A DNA stretch of 64,000 bases from Bacteroidota bacterium (GCA_016721765.1 JADKHO010000001.1:1414001-1478000), one strand, 5' to 3'; counted from the first letter of the stretch, positions 18,611-27,949 are shown. Notes: a model not told the origin generated them from the letters alone. Made by a program: numbers and translations.

Positions 18611-19927
18611 ATGAAGGACTCGCGTAGAAGTTTTATAAAAAAGGCTGGACTCTTGTCGGCCGGTGCGTTTGTGGCTCCTTATATTTTGCCTTCCGGCAGA
18701 TTGTTTGCTGCCACCGGAATACGAAGGGCCAATCACGTGGTATTTTGCTTATTTGCGGGCGGTGTTAGAAATTTAGAAACCATTCAAAAGGCAGAAGGAA
18801 ATTTAATGCCGTATACCCTTTCAGGAACTGAAGCAATTTCTTCTGATATCCTTGCCGGGATGAGTCCTTTACCGGCACCTATTGGGAATCCATTACAACT
18901 CAGTGGAACTTTATTTAAAGATTTTAGATACAAAAGCGGACCTACCGGACATTTTAATGGGCATACCACGGCCATTACAGGCGTATACACGGATAATGAT
19001 TTAGATATCAAAACCAATCCGCAGTATCCTACCGTTTTTGAGTATTACCGCAAGCATAATTCACCCTCACAAACGGCTTTAAACGCATGGTGGATTAGCA
19101 ATGCATTGGGACCTTATCCGGCGTTAAATTTTAGTAAGGACAGTAATTATGGTGCATTGTATGGAGGAAATCACATTCAACCTGCCGCCATCATTGGTTC
19201 GGGTTATGATGCATTGGGCCATCCAAAAGTATTTTCATCTGCGCAAGCATCGGCAGCGAAATCGATGCGTAGCTTTTTGGATAACAATTTTGCCAATCAA
19301 ACTAAAGCAGCCGATGCAGGGGTTACAAATGGCGAAAGTGATGCAGTAAAAATTGAAACGTTTATTCAGCAATCATTTGTTGATGCGGCATCAGGGCTCT
19401 ATAACAATCCATGGAACCTAGGTGCCAGCATGAATAACGATATGTACAATATCTTTTTTGCTGAAAAAATTATGCAGCAATTCAAGCCCGAGTTGATGGT
19501 AGTGAACATGCAAGACGTTGATATTGCGCATTCTAATTTTACAGAGTATTGCAATAATATGCGGAAAGCAGATTATGCCTTAACCCATTTGTGGAATACT
19601 ATTCAAAGCACGCCGGGCATGGCTAACGATACTGTATTAATTGTTGCTCCGGAACACGGAAGAAATTTAACACACAATTCCATTGTAGATAATTTCGGTC
19701 GCTATGCGCTAGATCACACGAATGATCAAACTTCACGAGAAATATTTTGCCTTGTGTTGGGTCCTCCCGGTAAGGTGAAAACGAATACGGTTTTTGCCAA
19801 TCCATCCGGTATAGGAGAGAGCATTGATATTGTTCCAACAATTGCGGATGTACTTGGATTTTATAACGATATACCCATGAGCTACCGAAGCCGTATGGGA
19901 AGTCCACTAACTCAAGCTTTTATATAG
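18611..19927 (+). CDS. Tat-exported alkaline-phosphatase-fold protein (DUF1501/sulfatase-like)
   Basis: The 438-residue protein begins with a twin-arginine signal (SRRSFIKKAG followed by a hydrophobic stretch ending FAATG). It therefore folds in the cytoplasm before export. The C-terminal half has alkaline-phosphatase-superfamily traits: LMVVNMQDVDIAHSNF (a D-x-D-x-x-H metal-type motif), TVLIVAPEHGRN, and SIDIVPTIADVLGF, which is the typical sulfatase/DUF1501 ending. The N-terminal catalytic Ser/Thr is not obvious, so enzymatic activity is uncertain. The layout resembles DUF1501 genes that lie beside DUF1549-type and cytochrome genes. Confidence 0.75.
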   Translation: MKDSRRSFIKKAGLLSAGAFVAPYILPSGRLFAATGIRRANHVVFCLFAGGVRNLETIQKAEGNLMPYTLSGTEAISSDILAGMSPLPAPIGNPLQLSGTLFKDFRYKSGPTGHFNGHTTAITGVYTDNDLDIKTNPQYPTVFEYYRKHNSPSQTALNAWWISNALGPYPALNFSKDSNYGALYGGNHIQPAAIIGSGYDALGHPKVFSSAQASAAKSMRSFLDNNFANQTKAADAGVTNGESDAVKIETFIQQSFVDAASGLYNNPWNLGASMNNDMYNIFFAEKIMQQFKPELMVVNMQDVDIAHSNFTEYCNNMRKADYALTHLWNTIQSTPGMANDTVLIVAPEHGRNLTHNSIVDNFGRYALDHTNDQTSREIFCLVLGPPGKVKTNTVFANPSGIGESIDIVPTIADVLGFYNDIPMSYRSRMGSPLTQAFI

Positions 19928-20878
19928 ATGATGGGGTTTAAAAGGATTGCACTTATTTTTAGTTTAGTGGGATTGGTTTTGTGGAACGGCTGTAAAGAAA
20001 AGGACAGCGCAGCACCTGAAAATCCATTTGCGGCTTTAAACGAAGCACCAACCATGCCTTCTGATACGGTGAATCCGAATTCTTTTTTGGGGATTCATAA
20101 AAATATTCTTGCCGTGAAGTGTGCTAATCCGAGTTGTCACGATGGGAGTTTTGAACCTGATTACCGCAGTGTGGAGTCGTCGTACAACACCTTGGTGTAT
20201 CATCCCGTAATTAAGCAATTGGACCCTTGGCCATTTCGGGTTATTCCATTTGATACGGCAAAGAGTTGGTTGTGGCAGCGTGTTATTCATGAGCGGATTA
20301 TAAGCAATGGCGATACTTCGGGTGGAAGAATGCCATTGTATAAGGATGCTTTATCCACTTCAGAATTAAATAATATCAGTACTTGGATAATGAATGGGGC
20401 AAGAGACATCCATGGCCAAGTGCCCAGCTATCCCAATCAGGAACCCAAAATTATTGCTTATGGTGCTTTTGACCCAACTTTTACATTTGAGTTTTCAAAA
20501 GACGTGAATCGGGTAGATAGCTTATCATACAATCCTTTCATCGTTTCATCATCAGATGTGATTCAGATACTCACGGTAGCGAGCGATGATAGTACTGAAG
20601 TTTCGGCTTTTCAAAACTGCACTTTAAAACTTTCTTTGCAGAAGGATAATTTTGCAGGAGCGCTTTCCTTTCCGTGCACGTATTTTGAAGTTCCTACACC
20701 TAATGAAACATTTAAGACATGGCGCACCACCATTAGTGCCGCTGCATTCCCAACCGATACAATTGTGTATATGCGCTTTTACGCCAACGATGGAGATCAT
20801 CCTAACAATACAGAATTTCCATTAAATGAATCGGTATTTTATTATAAATCGTATTGGGCATTTTATATAAAACCTTGA
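19928..20878 (+). CDS. c-type cytochrome-like lipoprotein with CX4CH heme motif
   Basis: The 316-residue protein has a lipoprotein signal (LWNGC, Cys 22). Residues 65-71 read CANPSCH, a CX4CH arrangement in place of the usual CXXCH. About 64 residues later comes GGRMPLYKD, with Met135 as a probable distal heme ligand, followed by LSTSELNNISTWIMNGA, the typical last helix of a mono-heme cytochrome c domain. The C-terminal half is a beta-rich domain of unknown type. CX4CH heme sites are known but rare. It starts immediately after the stop of the Tat-exported protein, so the two products are likely to work together in the envelope. Confidence 0.75.
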   Translation: MMGFKRIALIFSLVGLVLWNGCKEKDSAAPENPFAALNEAPTMPSDTVNPNSFLGIHKNILAVKCANPSCHDGSFEPDYRSVESSYNTLVYHPVIKQLDPWPFRVIPFDTAKSWLWQRVIHERIISNGDTSGGRMPLYKDALSTSELNNISTWIMNGARDIHGQVPSYPNQEPKIIAYGAFDPTFTFEFSKDVNRVDSLSYNPFIVSSSDVIQILTVASDDSTEVSAFQNCTLKLSLQKDNFAGALSFPCTYFEVPTPNETFKTWRTTISAAAFPTDTIVYMRFYANDGDHPNNTEFPLNESVFYYKSYWAFYIKP

Positions 20879-20880
20879 GG

Positions 20881-21336
20881 ATGCAACACGTAAAAAATAA
20901 ATTATTTCTGTTCGCATTGGCAAGTGCAATTTCTTTAATTTTTTCCTGCAAAAAGGATAAGGTAGAAATTAGCAATGTGCCCGAAATAAAACTGGTAGAA
21001 GTAAGTCCAACTCAAATTAGAGAATACAAAGACAAGGTCGTTTTTAATGTATATTACAAAGATGGAGATGGCGACATTGGCGAAAATGCCGATGGTATAA
21101 AAAATCTTTTTGTAACGGATTCACGCAACCAAATTACCTATCAGTTTCGCGTTAAACAATTGGCTCCAAGCGGTGCCGGAATTCCAATTGAAGGCAATTT
21201 AATGGTAGAGTTAAATAATGCTGCAATTTTGGATGGGAGCTCTTCTCAAGCGGTTGAATACTCGCTTTATTTGAAAGATAGGGCTGGTAATTCAAGCAAT
21301 ACCATTACTACTTCCGGCCTAAGCGTTATCAAGTAA
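20881..21336 (+). CDS. Small lipoprotein with DGDGDIG motif
   Basis: The 151-residue protein has a lipoprotein signal (LIFSC, Cys 23, then KKDK). The mature part is a single beta-sandwich-like domain with VVFNVYYKDGDGDIG, a motif common in Bacteroidota lipoproteins. It may be a calcium-binding or Ig-like turn. The ATG at 20881 is 2 bp after the preceding stop; an upstream in-frame GTG/ATG would overlap the cytochrome gene and is less likely. It is the last gene of the five-gene operon or is followed by the LEA-type gene 12 bp on. Confidence 0.7.
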   Translation: MQHVKNKLFLFALASAISLIFSCKKDKVEISNVPEIKLVEVSPTQIREYKDKVVFNVYYKDGDGDIGENADGIKNLFVTDSRNQITYQFRVKQLAPSGAGIPIEGNLMVELNNAAILDGSSSQAVEYSLYLKDRAGNSSNTITTSGLSVIK

Positions 21337-21348
21337 TTTAATACAGCC

Positions 21349-21825
21349 ATGAAATTTTCAAAATGGATTTATGTTGTTTTGCCTTTGCTAATATTTTCGA
21401 TTGCTGCCTGTATTTCCTGTTCGGGATTAAAGCCAATTGAATTGAAGAAAGTGGAATCTGTAAAAATCCTAAATTCCTCTACCGATGGCGTGGACATGGA
21501 AGTGAACATGGTGATTGCCAATCCCAATTTTTTAAAATTTACGATTACGGAGGCAGACATCAATATTGTGTTGAATAAAGTGGACATGGGTAAAGCCGCT
21601 TTGAAAAATAAAGTAACCATAGCGGGCCACTCCGAAGTAAGTCAAAAATTTATTATTCATGTGGGCGTTTCAAATGCGCTGTTGGGAGGCTTTGCTTCCT
21701 TGCTTTCCCTATTTAAAAGCAACCAAGCCACCATTAGCATGAAGGGAACGATTAGAGCACGATCCTTGGGCATTTCGAGGAGCTTTCCGGTGGATGAGAC
21801 TACCAAAATTCCCTTTTCATATTAG
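21349..21825 (+). CDS. LEA type 2-like lipoprotein
   Basis: The 158-residue protein begins with a hydrophobic signal ending AACISCSGL, where one of the two Cys is probably lipidated. The mature domain has the LEA14/WHy pattern: VEMNMVIANPNFLKFTI-type strands (here DMEVNMVIANPNFLKF), ADINIVLNKVDMGKAAL, and the later GHSEVSQKFIIHV. LEA2 domains are small beta-sandwiches associated with desiccation and stress tolerance and with membrane surfaces. The bacterial lipoprotein versions are uncharacterised. It follows the operon by 12 bp. Confidence 0.75.
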   Translation: MKFSKWIYVVLPLLIFSIAACISCSGLKPIELKKVESVKILNSSTDGVDMEVNMVIANPNFLKFTITEADINIVLNKVDMGKAALKNKVTIAGHSEVSQKFIIHVGVSNALLGGFASLLSLFKSNQATISMKGTIRARSLGISRSFPVDETTKIPFSY

Positions 21826-21836
21826 TTTTCAATAAA

Positions 21837-23969
21837 GTGCTACACAAGCCTTTTTGCTGTGGATGGATTTTAATTTACCTATTTGCATGCGTAATTTTGA
21901 TAATCTGTTCTTGTCAAAGAACTCCTTCAACAAAAAACACAATGGATACAAAACACCACAAGTTCACAAATCATCTTATTCACGAAAGCAGTCCGTATTT
22001 GCTGCAACATGCGCACAATCCTGTGGACTGGTATCCATGGAACGACAGTACTTTGGCGAAGGCAAAGGCGGAAAATAAAATGCTGCTCATAAGCATTGGT
22101 TATTCCGCTTGCCATTGGTGTCATGTGATGGAGCATGAGAGTTTTGAAAACGAAGAGGTTGCAAAGATCATGAACGAACATTATATCTGCATTAAAGTGG
22201 ATCGGGAGGAACGGCCGGATATTGATCAGGTATATATGAATGCAGTGCAATTAATGACCGGCAGTGGAGGTTGGCCACTTAATTGTTTTGCATTGCCGGA
22301 TGGGCGCCCAGTTTATGGGGGCACTTATTTCCCCACTGAAAAATGGAAAAATGTATTGTTGAATATTGCAGATTTATTTAAAAACGAACCCAACAAAGTA
22401 TTCGAATATGCAGCAAAATTAACAGACGGAATTAAGCAAAGCGAATTAATTAAACGCAATGAAAGCCAAGAAGTATTCGATTCGGAAGACTTAACTAAAA
22501 TATATGAGGAATGGTCGAAACGCTTTGACAAAGTGGAGGGAGGGCCGAATCGAGCACCAAAATTTCCATTGCCAAACAATTATCAATTTTTATTGCGCTA
22601 TGCAGTTTTGAATGCCCATCCCGAGGCTTTAGCGCATGTAAAATTAACTTTAGCAAAAATGGCCTTTGGTGGAATTTACGATCAGTTGGGTGGAGGATTT
22701 TCGCGCTATTCAACTGATTATTTATGGAAAGTTCCGCATTTCGAAAAAATGGGTTATGATAACGCTCAGTTGGTAAGTCTTTACAGTGAAGCCTTTCAAT
22801 ACAGCAAGGACCCTTTGTATAAACAAGTGGTGGAAGAAACACTGGAATTTGTGCAGCGGGAATTGACTTCTGCAGAAGGTGCTTTTTATTCGGCTTTGGA
22901 TGCAGATAGTGAAGGGGAAGAAGGAAAATATTACGTTTGGAAGAAGACAGAATTGGAGCAGCTCCTTGGAGCAGATTTTACATTGTTTGCAGCCTATTTC
23001 AATATCAATGAAATTGGATTTTGGGAGCATGGCAATTACATTTTACTGCGAAAAAAACAAGACGAGGAAATTGCAAATCAATTAAAAATTCCTGTAAGTG
23101 AATTAATAGCTAGGCTTGACCGATGTAAAAAAGTATTAGCTGCAGAAAGAGAAAAAAGAGTGCATCCCGGATTGGACGATAAAATTTTGTGTTCATGGAA
23201 TGCATTGATGATAAAGGGCTATGTGGATGCTTACAAAGTTTTTAATGAACCCAAATATTTAGAACAAGCAGTGCGGACTGCTAATTTTATTTGCGAAAAA
23301 ATGATGTTGGATGACAGTTGTATGTTTCATAGCTATAAGAATGGAAAAGCAAGCATTAATGGTTTTTTGGAAGATTATGCTTTTTGTGCCGAAGCTTTTA
23401 TTGCCTTGTACGAAGCGAGCTTCGATGAAAAATATTTGACAATAGCGCAACAATTAACAGCATATAGCATTGCTCATTTTTATGATGAAGAGAGTGGGTT
23501 TTTCTTTTTTACTTCTACCAAGGATGTTGCTTTAATTGCCCGCAAAATGGAAACATCCGACAATGTAATTCCTGCATCGAATTCAGTTATGGCTAAAGTT
23601 CTTTATCTGTTGGGGCACTATCTGGATAAAGAAGAGTATATCGAGAAAGCAAAACAAATGTTGCAAAATGTAAAACCCCTCATGCAGGGCTATGGTGCCG
23701 GCTATTCGAATTGGGCCATGTTGCTGCAAAATTTTGTTGGCCCTTATTATGAGATTGCAGTTGTTGGTGAAGATGCTGAAAAAATTCGTAAGGAATTGGA
23801 ACAACATTTTATTCCAAATAAGTTGCTTCTTGGCACTAGGGCTGAAAGTAAATTGCCGCTATTGGAAGGGAAATATATTGCCGGTAAAACCTTGATTTAT
23901 GTGTGCAAAAACAAAACTTGTCAGCGACCTGTTTCCAGCGTGAAAGAGGCTTTAAATCAACTGCATTAA
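21837..23969 (+). CDS. DUF255 thioredoxin-like / glycosidase-fold protein (YyaL/SSP411 family), probable lipoprotein
   Basis: The 710 residues comprise an N-terminal DUF255 thioredoxin-like domain (NHLIHESSPYLLQHAHNPVDW, with CxxC motif ACHWCHVM) and a C-terminal (alpha/alpha)6-barrel-like region (GGIYDQLGGGFSRYSTD, ALDADSEGEEGKYYVW, ILCSWNALMIKGY). This matches the YyaL/spermatogenesis-associated protein 20 family. I take the GTG at 21837 as start because the 35 extra codons encode a hydrophobic stretch ending IICSC, a plausible lipoprotein signal. The ATG at 21942 would give the usual cytosolic form. The enzymatic function of the family is unproven. It begins 11 bp after the LEA-like gene. 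Confidence 0.85.
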   Translation: MLHKPFCCGWILIYLFACVILIICSCQRTPSTKNTMDTKHHKFTNHLIHESSPYLLQHAHNPVDWYPWNDSTLAKAKAENKMLLISIGYSACHWCHVMEHESFENEEVAKIMNEHYICIKVDREERPDIDQVYMNAVQLMTGSGGWPLNCFALPDGRPVYGGTYFPTEKWKNVLLNIADLFKNEPNKVFEYAAKLTDGIKQSELIKRNESQEVFDSEDLTKIYEEWSKRFDKVEGGPNRAPKFPLPNNYQFLLRYAVLNAHPEALAHVKLTLAKMAFGGIYDQLGGGFSRYSTDYLWKVPHFEKMGYDNAQLVSLYSEAFQYSKDPLYKQVVEETLEFVQRELTSAEGAFYSALDADSEGEEGKYYVWKKTELEQLLGADFTLFAAYFNINEIGFWEHGNYILLRKKQDEEIANQLKIPVSELIARLDRCKKVLAAEREKRVHPGLDDKILCSWNALMIKGYVDAYKVFNEPKYLEQAVRTANFICEKMMLDDSCMFHSYKNGKASINGFLEDYAFCAEAFIALYEASFDEKYLTIAQQLTAYSIAHFYDEESGFFFFTSTKDVALIARKMETSDNVIPASNSVMAKVLYLLGHYLDKEEYIEKAKQMLQNVKPLMQGYGAGYSNWAMLLQNFVGPYYEIAVVGEDAEKIRKELEQHFIPNKLLLGTRAESKLPLLEGKYIAGKTLIYVCKNKTCQRPVSSVKEALNQLH

Positions 23970-23971
23970 AT

Positions 23972-24334
23972 TTATATGCCATCACGAATGGCATCTTCCA
24001 TGTGCACAATTTTAAACTTATTGTTTTGGTAAAGGACTTCAATTATATCAAATCGGATTTCTTTCTCACTGTTTTTTTGTTCTAAATAGGCTTCGGCACC
24101 TTCAATTAATTTAGCTTGTTTTGCAGGGCCAACAAATTCAGCAGGTGAGCCAAAATCAGTATTGGAGCGAGTTTTAACCTCAACAAATACAATTAGCTTG
24201 TCTACTTCGCAAACGATATCCAATTCACATTTCTCAAACCTCCAGTTGATATCAAGTATTTTGTATCCCTTTAAAATGAGGTAATCGCGCGCTGCAGCTT
24301 CGCCTTTAATTCCTAAATCATTATGTTGTGCCAT
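23972..24334 (-). CDS. yraN: YraN/UPF0102 family nuclease-fold protein
   Basis: The 120-residue protein has the UPF0102 pattern GIKGEAAARDYLILKGYKILDINWRFEKCELDIVCEVDKLIVFVEVKTRS. D-I-V...F-V-E-V-K is the PD-(D/E)XK-type catalytic core of this Holliday-junction-resolvase-like family. The role in the cell is not well defined. It converges on the DUF255 gene with 2 bp between the stops. Its start overlaps the end of the S66 peptidase gene by 14 bp, so the two minus-strand genes are translationally linked. Confidence 0.92.
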   Translation of the reverse strand: MAQHNDLGIKGEAAARDYLILKGYKILDINWRFEKCELDIVCEVDKLIVFVEVKTRSNTDFGSPAEFVGPAKQAKLIEGAEAYLEQKNSEKEIRFDIIEVLYQNNKFKIVHMEDAIRDGI

Positions 24335-25241
24335 TTAACGAAACGGATTTCAATTCCACCTTATCCGCACTATTTAATTCAATTGTATCACCCAAAATAA
24401 GAGGAAAATTTGCAGGAATATGTCCGGAAGGAAAACCAAAACAAACCGGATAATCGAATTCTTTTACGGCATCACAAATTATTTCTTCTGCTGTTTTTCC
24501 GAAGGGAATTGTATTGTCTTTCATATCGCTCATGCCTCCAATTACCAGACCTGCCAAATGTGCTAATTTTCCGCTTCTTTTCAGGGCCATCATCATTCGG
24601 TCAATATGATAGAGGTATTCATCCAAGTCTTCTAAAAAAAGAATTTTTCCTTTGGTATCCACGTCGCTCGCAGAAGCCAAAAGTGAATAGAGTATCGATA
24701 AATTTCCACCTATTATTTTTCCAGTTGCTTGTCCCTTTCTGTTGAAAGGATGTGCCGGTATTTCGTAGGATTGAGTTCCCGTGAACAAAGCGGATTTTAT
24801 TTTTTCAATTTCTTCCCTTCCTGCTTTTTGGAAGCTGAAAGCCATAGGGGAATGTAAACTTGCTATGGCGAAGTTGGCTTCAAGGTGTGCGTGCAATACG
24901 CTTATGTCGCTGTATCCAATTATCCATTTAGGACTTTTCACAAATCGGCTAAAATCAATTTTGTCAATGATGCGCACCGTGCCATATCCGCCCCGAGCGA
25001 AAAGCACCGCATGTATCTTTTCATCATCCAAAGCTTCCTGCAAATCGGAAGCTCTCTGTGCATCACTCCCTGCAAATTGATTTTGTTGGGCAAATAAATT
25101 TTTACCAAGTATTACTTCTAAACCCCATTGTGTTAGGGTGTCAATTGCTTTCTGAATTTCTTCGGGAGCCACTTTTCGGGCACTTGAAATGAGCGCAACT
25201 TTGTCGCCTTTTTGTAATTTTGGAGGGAGTATAGTTTTCAT
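24321..25241 (-). CDS. LD-carboxypeptidase (peptidase family S66)
   Basis: The enzyme class removes the terminal D-Ala from tetrapeptides during murein recycling. The 306 residues show the S66 layout: PPKLQKGDKVALISSA near the N-terminus, FARGGYGTVRIIDKID, the nucleophile Ser in IGYSDISVLHAH, Glu in FLEDLDEYLYHIDRM and His in GFPSGHIPANFP. All three catalytic positions are present. There is no signal peptide, which agrees with a cytosolic recycling enzyme. It overlaps the downstream yraN gene by 14 bp. Confidence 0.93.
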   Translation of the reverse strand: MKTILPPKLQKGDKVALISSARKVAPEEIQKAIDTLTQWGLEVILGKNLFAQQNQFAGSDAQRASDLQEALDDEKIHAVLFARGGYGTVRIIDKIDFSRFVKSPKWIIGYSDISVLHAHLEANFAIASLHSPMAFSFQKAGREEIEKIKSALFTGTQSYEIPAHPFNRKGQATGKIIGGNLSILYSLLASASDVDTKGKILFLEDLDEYLYHIDRMMMALKRSGKLAHLAGLVIGGMSDMKDNTIPFGKTAEEIICDAVKEFDYPVCFGFPSGHIPANFPLILGDTIELNSADKVELKSVSLNGTT

Positions 25242-25381
25242 AAGCGTTTCACAAATGTGCAGATTATTTTTATCAGCGCTACAACAAAATTACACTTCAG
25301 TTGCAAAAAAATACGCTTCGTCAGAAAGTGCTTTAATGTTGGAGAAGCATAGTACATCTTTGTCAAAAAAAAACAGCACAC

Positions 25382-27778
25382 ATGAATACGCAGCCGTACA
25401 CATCCTTTCAGAAAATGATTAAGGAAGCCATTTTAACCTTTTTAATTTTATTATTGGCAAGTAGTTTATTTGCCCAAGAACCCACTCAAACCATACGAGG
25501 CGTGGTAATTGACAATCAATCTAAAACACCTTTAGTAGGTGTAAGTGTGGTGTTGCTCACAAGCGAAAGCTTTACCGGCAATGCAAGTGATTTGGATGGT
25601 AATTTTCGTTTGGAAAAGGTTCCTGTTGGCCGTCAAACCTTAAAAGCAACGTATGTTGGTTATCGCGAAAGGGTGATACAAGTGATTGTTACTAGCGGTA
25701 AGGAAACCATTATTACCATTGAGATGGAAGAATCGGTAGTACAAGGAAAAGAAGTGGTGATTTCTGCGGAGCGTGAAAAAACTAAAGCTATAAACGAGAT
25801 GGCAACTGTGAGTGCCCGTTCTTTCACGATTGAAGAAACGAGCCGTTATGCCGGTAGTCGCAATGACCCGGCGCGCATGGCAGCAAATTATGCAGGTGTG
25901 AGCGGCGCCAACGATTCGCGCAACGATATTATAATTCGAGGTAACTCTCCTCAAGGCGTTTTGTGGCGTTTAAATGGCATGGACATTCCTAATCCCAATC
26001 ATTTTGGTTCGCTTGGATCTACAGGTGGTCCGGTAGGAATTTTAAACAATAATGTGCTCGATAATTCCGATTTCTTGACAGGTGCGTTTCCATCGGAATA
26101 TGGCAATGCTTTGGCTGGGGTATTTGATTTGCGGATGCGTTCCGGAAATAATGAAAAGCATGAACACATGTTTCAGCTTGGGTTTACAGGTTTTGAAGGC
26201 GGAATAGAAGGACCCTTTTCAAAAAAGAGCAAAGCTTCTTATTTGGTGAATTACCGTTATTCGTCACTTGCGGTGTTTCAGGCCATGGGCGCAAATTTTG
26301 GAACCGGTAGTGCTGTTCCCCAGTATCAGGATTTATCTTTTAAAGTGGATTTGCCTACCGAAAAAGCTGGAAAATTCAGCTTGTTTGGAGTGGGTGGAAT
26401 TAGCTACATAGAATTTTTAGACAGTAAAAAGGACAGTACCGCAAAGGATTTTTACAGTACTTCCGGAACCGATACTTATTTTGGTTCCAATATGGGGGTT
26501 GTTGGATTGCAACATGTGTATTCCTTTAACAGCAGTACTTTTGGGAAATTAAGTTTGTCGGCTTCGGGCTTTTCAACCAAAATTCAACAAGATTCGTTAA
26601 GCACTTTTGATAGAACTCCAATTGCTTATTACGGTAATACCTCTTCTAATACCAAGCTTAGCGCAAACTATGTGCTGGTGAAAAAATTCAATGCTAAAAA
26701 CACTTTGAAGACCGGTTTCTTTGTGGATGACATTATGTATTCATTAAAGGATAGTGTGTTTGATGCTCCTGTTTATCAGCGCTTGCGCAACAGCAGTGGC
26801 AATAGTTTTTTATACCAAGCCTATGTGCAATGGCAACATAAATTTACCGATAAAATTACTAGCAATTTGGGTGTACATTATCAGCAATTGGCCATCAATA
26901 ATTCTTACGCCGTGGAACCGCGAGTAGGTATTAAATGGGAATTTAAAGAAGGTCAATCTATCAATATAGGCGCAGGAATGCATAGTCAAATGCAAAGTAT
27001 TTTTACCTATTTTGACGAGAGTTATATTCCATCCACCGGGGAACGAATTCTAACCAATAAAAACTTAGATTTTTCGCGCAGCAATCAGTTGGTGTTAGGC
27101 TATGATAATGCTTTTACAAAGAGTATGCGCCTAAAGGCAGAAGCCTATTATCAATACTTGTATGATATTCCGGTAACCCAGCGTAAAAGTTACTATTCAG
27201 CAGTAAATGCCGGTGCCGATTTTAATAATCCTTCCATCGATAGTCTTGTGAATAAAGGTACAGGAACAAACTTCGGAGTGGAATTAACGTTGGAGAAGTT
27301 TTATAGCAAGGGTTATTATTTCTTGATTACTGCCTCGCTGTTTGATAGCAAATACAAAGGTAGTGATGGGGTTGAGCGCAATACAGCATTTAACGGAAAT
27401 TACACATACAATGCTTTGGCTGGAAAGGAATTTACTATAAATAAAAAATCACTTATCTCTATTGATGTTAAAGTTACCTATGCCGGTGGGAAACGCGAAG
27501 TACCTATTGATTTAGAGGCTTCAAACTTGAAGGGAAGTGTTGTATATATCGAAAGTGATGCATATGAAACCAAGCTAAAAGATTATTTTAGAAGCGATGT
27601 AAAGTTGAGTTACAAAAGAAATGGTAGAAGAATTACGCAAGAGTTTTCAGTGGACATACAGAATGTAAGCGGCAATAAAAATATTTTTCAACGTACCTAT
27701 GACCCACAAAAACAGGATTTGCGTACGGAGTATCAAATTGGTTTATTTGTAATTCCACAATATAGAATTTTGTTTTAA
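25382..27778 (+). CDS. TonB-dependent receptor with carboxypeptidase-like regulatory domain
   Basis: The 798-residue outer-membrane receptor begins with a signal peptide ending LASSLFAQ. An ATG 11 codons downstream (25415) gives a more compact signal and may be the real start. A CarboxypepD_reg-like domain (about 35-115) has IRGVVIDNQSKTPLVGVSVVL and SDLDGNFRLEKVPVG. The plug domain includes DIIIRGNSPQGVLWRLNGMDIPNPNHFG, and a beta-barrel follows, ending in ...YRILF with the terminal aromatic. The short barrel and plug are typical of the OMR family that is not paired with SusD. No SusD neighbour exists, so the substrate is unknown. Confidence 0.93.
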   Translation: MNTQPYTSFQKMIKEAILTFLILLLASSLFAQEPTQTIRGVVIDNQSKTPLVGVSVVLLTSESFTGNASDLDGNFRLEKVPVGRQTLKATYVGYRERVIQVIVTSGKETIITIEMEESVVQGKEVVISAEREKTKAINEMATVSARSFTIEETSRYAGSRNDPARMAANYAGVSGANDSRNDIIIRGNSPQGVLWRLNGMDIPNPNHFGSLGSTGGPVGILNNNVLDNSDFLTGAFPSEYGNALAGVFDLRMRSGNNEKHEHMFQLGFTGFEGGIEGPFSKKSKASYLVNYRYSSLAVFQAMGANFGTGSAVPQYQDLSFKVDLPTEKAGKFSLFGVGGISYIEFLDSKKDSTAKDFYSTSGTDTYFGSNMGVVGLQHVYSFNSSTFGKLSLSASGFSTKIQQDSLSTFDRTPIAYYGNTSSNTKLSANYVLVKKFNAKNTLKTGFFVDDIMYSLKDSVFDAPVYQRLRNSSGNSFLYQAYVQWQHKFTDKITSNLGVHYQQLAINNSYAVEPRVGIKWEFKEGQSINIGAGMHSQMQSIFTYFDESYIPSTGERILTNKNLDFSRSNQLVLGYDNAFTKSMRLKAEAYYQYLYDIPVTQRKSYYSAVNAGADFNNPSIDSLVNKGTGTNFGVELTLEKFYSKGYYFLITASLFDSKYKGSDGVERNTAFNGNYTYNALAGKEFTINKKSLISIDVKVTYAGGKREVPIDLEASNLKGSVVYIESDAYETKLKDYFRSDVKLSYKRNGRRITQEFSVDIQNVSGNKNIFQRTYDPQKQDLRTEYQIGLFVIPQYRILF

Positions 27779-27787
27779 AAATAATTT

Positions 27788-27835
27788 GTCCTCTTGAGCA
27801 TAGTCGAAGGGGTCTTCGACTACGCTCAGACTGAC
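27788..27835. repeat. Palindromic intergenic repeat, copy 1
   Basis: An imperfect inverted repeat is formed by GAGCATAGTCGAAG and CTTCGACTACGCTC, followed by AGACTGAC. A second copy lies 65 bp downstream. Repeats of this form (GAGCGTAGTCGAAG with a neighbouring GTCAGTCT) are scattered between genes in many Bacteroidota. Here it follows the receptor gene and could act as a transcription terminator. Confidence 0.8.
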
Positions 27836-27900
27836 ATTTAGTAGTTGATTTTTTTGAATTGGGATTTGAAATAGTTTTGAATTGAAGAAAATAAACGTAT

Positions 27901-27949
27901 GTCCTCCTGAGCTTAGTCGAAGGGGGTCTTCGACTACGCTCAGACTGAC
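27901..27949. repeat. Palindromic intergenic repeat, copy 2
   Basis: This is the second copy of the 27.8 kb palindrome, with arms CTGAGCTTAGTCGAAG and CTTCGACTACGCTCAG. Over about 48 bp it differs from copy 1 at only a few positions. It sits 46 bp upstream of the histidine kinase start. Confidence 0.8.
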
